Below the pieces are notes generated by a model, which had not been told where the DNA came from, did not search any database, and worked only from the letters and a program-made list of their open reading frames with translations. Position numbers and translations under genes: made by a program. A stretch of 6,391 nt of DNA from Prolixibacteraceae bacterium (GTDB lineage Bacteria > Bacteroidota > Bacteroidia > Bacteroidales > Prolixibacteraceae), in the NCBI GenBank assembly GCA_009782655.1, contig WRIQ01000068.1, forward strand, positions 1-6,391, read 5' to 3'. Of this stretch, positions 4,979-6,391 are shown in pieces (the stretch's first letter is position 1; every line of letters begins with the position of its first letter).

Positions 4979-5860
4979 ATGCCAAGAACGAATTTTCAAC
5001 AATTACTCGATGCCGGAGTACATTTCGGGCACTTGAAAAGAAAATGGAATCCCCACATGGCACCATATATTTTTATGGAGAAAAATGGGATTCACATTAT
5101 CGACCTTCAAAAAACAATCGTAAAAATCGACGAAGCGGCGGCTGCCATCAAGCAGATTGCCAAATCGGGGCGCAGAGTTTTATTCGTAGCCACAAAAAAG
5201 CAGGCGAAAGATATTGTCGCCGATTTGGTTTCGTCGGTAAAAATGCCGTATGTAACAGAACGTTGGCCCGGCGGTATGTTGACCAATTTTCCTACAATCA
5301 GGAAAGCCGTCAAGAAAATGGTTTCCATTGACAAGATGGCCAAAGACCAAAGCTGGGAAAAACTTTCGAAACGCGAAAAACTGCAAATTACCCGCCAGCG
5401 CGCTAAGCTGGAGAAAATGCTCGGCAGCATTGCCGACCTGACCCGCTTGCCGGCAGCACTTTTCATCGTTGACGTAATGAAAGAAAAAATCGCAGTTCGC
5501 GAAGCTCACCGCTTGGGAATTCCCGTTTTTGGAATTGTTGACACAAACTCCGACCCCAATGGAATCGATTTCGTAATTCCGGCCAACGACGACGCCTCGC
5601 AATCTATTCAACTTCTCGTTTCGGTGATGGTTGACGCCATCAGAGAAGGCCTTGCCGAAAGAAAACTGGAACGCGACAAAGAAGATACCGACACCGACTC
5701 GGAGAGCGAAGAAGAACAGCCGCGTAGAAGAAGAACACGCAAACCGGTTGAAAAACAGGAAGCTGTTGTCGTGGAAGTGAAAGAAGAAGAAAGTGATGAT
5801 GAAAGCGACGAAACAGCCGATTTTGACGATGATGAAGAAGAAAATCTTGACGAAGAATAA
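4979..5860 (+). CDS. rpsB: 30S ribosomal protein S2 (uS2) with acidic C-terminal extension
   Basis: S2 joins late in small-subunit assembly, at the back between head and body, and helps recruit S1 in many bacteria. Residues 1 to about 228 are a complete S2 core: LLDAGVHFGHLKRKWNPHMAPYI from residue 9, GIHIIDLQKT (37-46), VLFVATKKQAKD (67-78), ERWPGGMLTNF (94-104), LPAALFIVDV (157-166), EAHRLGIPVFGIVDTNSDP (175-193) and VIPANDDA (199-206). The core matches the usual length of about 230-240. Residues 231-293 form an extra tail in which 31 of 63 residues are Asp or Glu, interrupted by a basic patch RRRRTRK (249-255). Similar charged tails occur in other Bacteroidota S2 proteins, as far as I recall. 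The ATG at 4979 follows an A-rich stretch without a Shine-Dalgarno. It lies downstream of a structured leader and 50 bases before tsf. Confidence 0.97.
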   Translation: MPRTNFQQLLDAGVHFGHLKRKWNPHMAPYIFMEKNGIHIIDLQKTIVKIDEAAAAIKQIAKSGRRVLFVATKKQAKDIVADLVSSVKMPYVTERWPGGMLTNFPTIRKAVKKMVSIDKMAKDQSWEKLSKREKLQITRQRAKLEKMLGSIADLTRLPAALFIVDVMKEKIAVREAHRLGIPVFGIVDTNSDPNGIDFVIPANDDASQSIQLLVSVMVDAIREGLAERKLERDKEDTDTDSESEEEQPRRRRTRKPVEKQEAVVVEVKEEESDDESDETADFDDDEEENLDEE

Positions 5861-5896
5861 ACGTTCGAATTTGAAAAACACATAACAATAAATTCA

Positions 5897-5904
5897 AGAA
5901 AGGA
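5897..5904 (+). promoter_or_regulatory. Shine-Dalgarno-like site of tsf
   Basis: AGAAAGGA ends six bases before the tsf ATG at 5911 and is the clearest purine-rich ribosome-binding site in the window. The rpsB and lipoprotein starts are preceded only by A/T-rich sequence. Bacteroidota are known to rely little on Shine-Dalgarno pairing, so its importance here is uncertain. Confidence 0.45.
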
Positions 5905-5910
5905 TTAATT

Positions 5911-6391
5911 ATGTCAGTTACAACTGCAGACGTAGTAAAACTCAGAAAAGCAACCGGGGCCGGTATGATGGATTGCAAAAATGCGCTCACCGAAGCCGAC
6001 GGCGATTTCAACCGCGCGGTTGAAATTATCCGCGAAAGAGGCAAGCTGGTAGCCAGCAAACGCGCCGACCGCGACGCAACCGAAGGCGTGGTTTTGGCTA
6101 AAGTTACCGTCGACGGTAAATTTGGCGCCATCGTCGTTCTCAACTGCGAAACCGATTTTGTTGCCAAAAACGAAAATTTCATCGGATTTACCACTCAAAT
6201 TATCGATAAAGCCTTGGCCGAACAGCCGGCGACGCTCGAAGAACTCAAAGGTTTGGTCATCGACGGAAGAACCATCGAAACGCATGTTACCGAGCAAACC
6301 GGAATCATCGGCGAAAAACTGGATTTATCGTATTACGCAAAAATCTCAACCGAACTGGTTGTTCCATACATTCATCCCGGCAATAAACTGG
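5911..6391 (+). CDS. tsf: Translation elongation factor Ts (EF-Ts), N-terminal part; 3' end outside window
   Basis: EF-Ts is the cytoplasmic guanine nucleotide exchange factor that releases GDP from EF-Tu so that it can bind GTP and aminoacyl-tRNA again. The first 160 residues are visible. The N-terminal UBA-like domain starts MSVTTADVVKLRKATGAGMM and continues DCKNALTEADGDFNRAVEII (about 21-40). The core contains CETDFVAKN (79-87), with the TDFV stretch that contacts the EF-Tu nucleotide site. The frame stays open to the window edge; family members are usually 270-300 residues, so roughly the C-terminal 40 percent is missing. The start at 5911 is supported by the conserved N-terminus and by AGAAAGGA six bases upstream. 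Pairing with rpsB is the classical rpsB-tsf arrangement, and no terminator lies between them. Confidence 0.97.
   Translation, partial: MSVTTADVVKLRKATGAGMMDCKNALTEADGDFNRAVEIIRERGKLVASKRADRDATEGVVLAKVTVDGKFGAIVVLNCETDFVAKNENFIGFTTQIIDKALAEQPATLEELKGLVIDGRTIETHVTEQTGIIGEKLDLSYYAKISTELVVPYIHPGNKL

Noticed and set aside
5180..5881. Reverse-strand ORFs across rpsB
   Set aside because: They mirror the S2 coding sequence. The Phe- and Ser-rich stretches are antisense to the acidic GAA/GAC-rich tail.
5867..5895. GAATTT/AAATTC inverted repeat between rpsB and tsf
   Set aside because: Six A/T-rich pairs with a 17-base loop are expected by chance in such sequence, and there is no terminator tail.
5640..6297. 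Reverse-strand ORFs across the rpsB end and tsf
   Set aside because: The forward strand encodes clear EF-Ts with TDFVAKN, so these are shadows.

Overview
The window looks like a core-genome segment from a member of the Bacteroidota, most likely the Bacteroidales. Four observations support this. The promoters fit the Bacteroidetes form (TTTG, then TAnnTTTG). Most start codons are preceded by A/T-rich sequence rather than a strong Shine-Dalgarno. A DUF4292-type lipoprotein is coupled to an EnvC-like LytM protein. The ribosomal genes run rplM-rpsI-rpsB-tsf, with an acidic tail on S2. No mobile element, CRISPR array, tRNA or rRNA was seen.

Layout: positions 1-776 hold the 3' part of metK (S-adenosylmethionine synthetase, 5' end outside the window). 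A 250-base gene-free gap (777-1026) carries two perfect inverted repeats. Next come two forward genes overlapping by one base: a DUF4292-like lipoprotein (1027-1875) and a LytM/M23 protein with a long coiled coil whose zinc ligands are all replaced (1875-3083). They look like an envelope module. A short convergent gap with hairpins (3084-3220) separates them from a reverse-strand low-molecular-weight protein tyrosine phosphatase (3221-3706). A divergent gap of about 310 bases (3707-4016) holds a phosphatase promoter element, a complete rplM promoter and a structured rplM leader. The remainder is a forward translation operon: rplM (L13), rpsI (S9), rpsB (S2) and tsf (EF-Ts, cut by the window end).

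The most interesting non-coding signals are two structured leader-like segments in front of ribosomal protein genes. The one before rplM (3919-3977) is a long two-stage hairpin. The one before rpsB (4894-4963) folds by eye into a compact three-way junction. Both fit autoregulatory binding sites for the encoded proteins (L13 and S2), as known in other bacteria for rplM-rpsI and rpsB-tsf. Each also contains a short upstream ORF (27 and 24 codons) that starts in the basal helix and stops 9-11 bases before the ribosomal gene. Whether these leaders belong to a described RNA family could not be tested here. The protein-coding genes are otherwise ordinary housekeeping genes.
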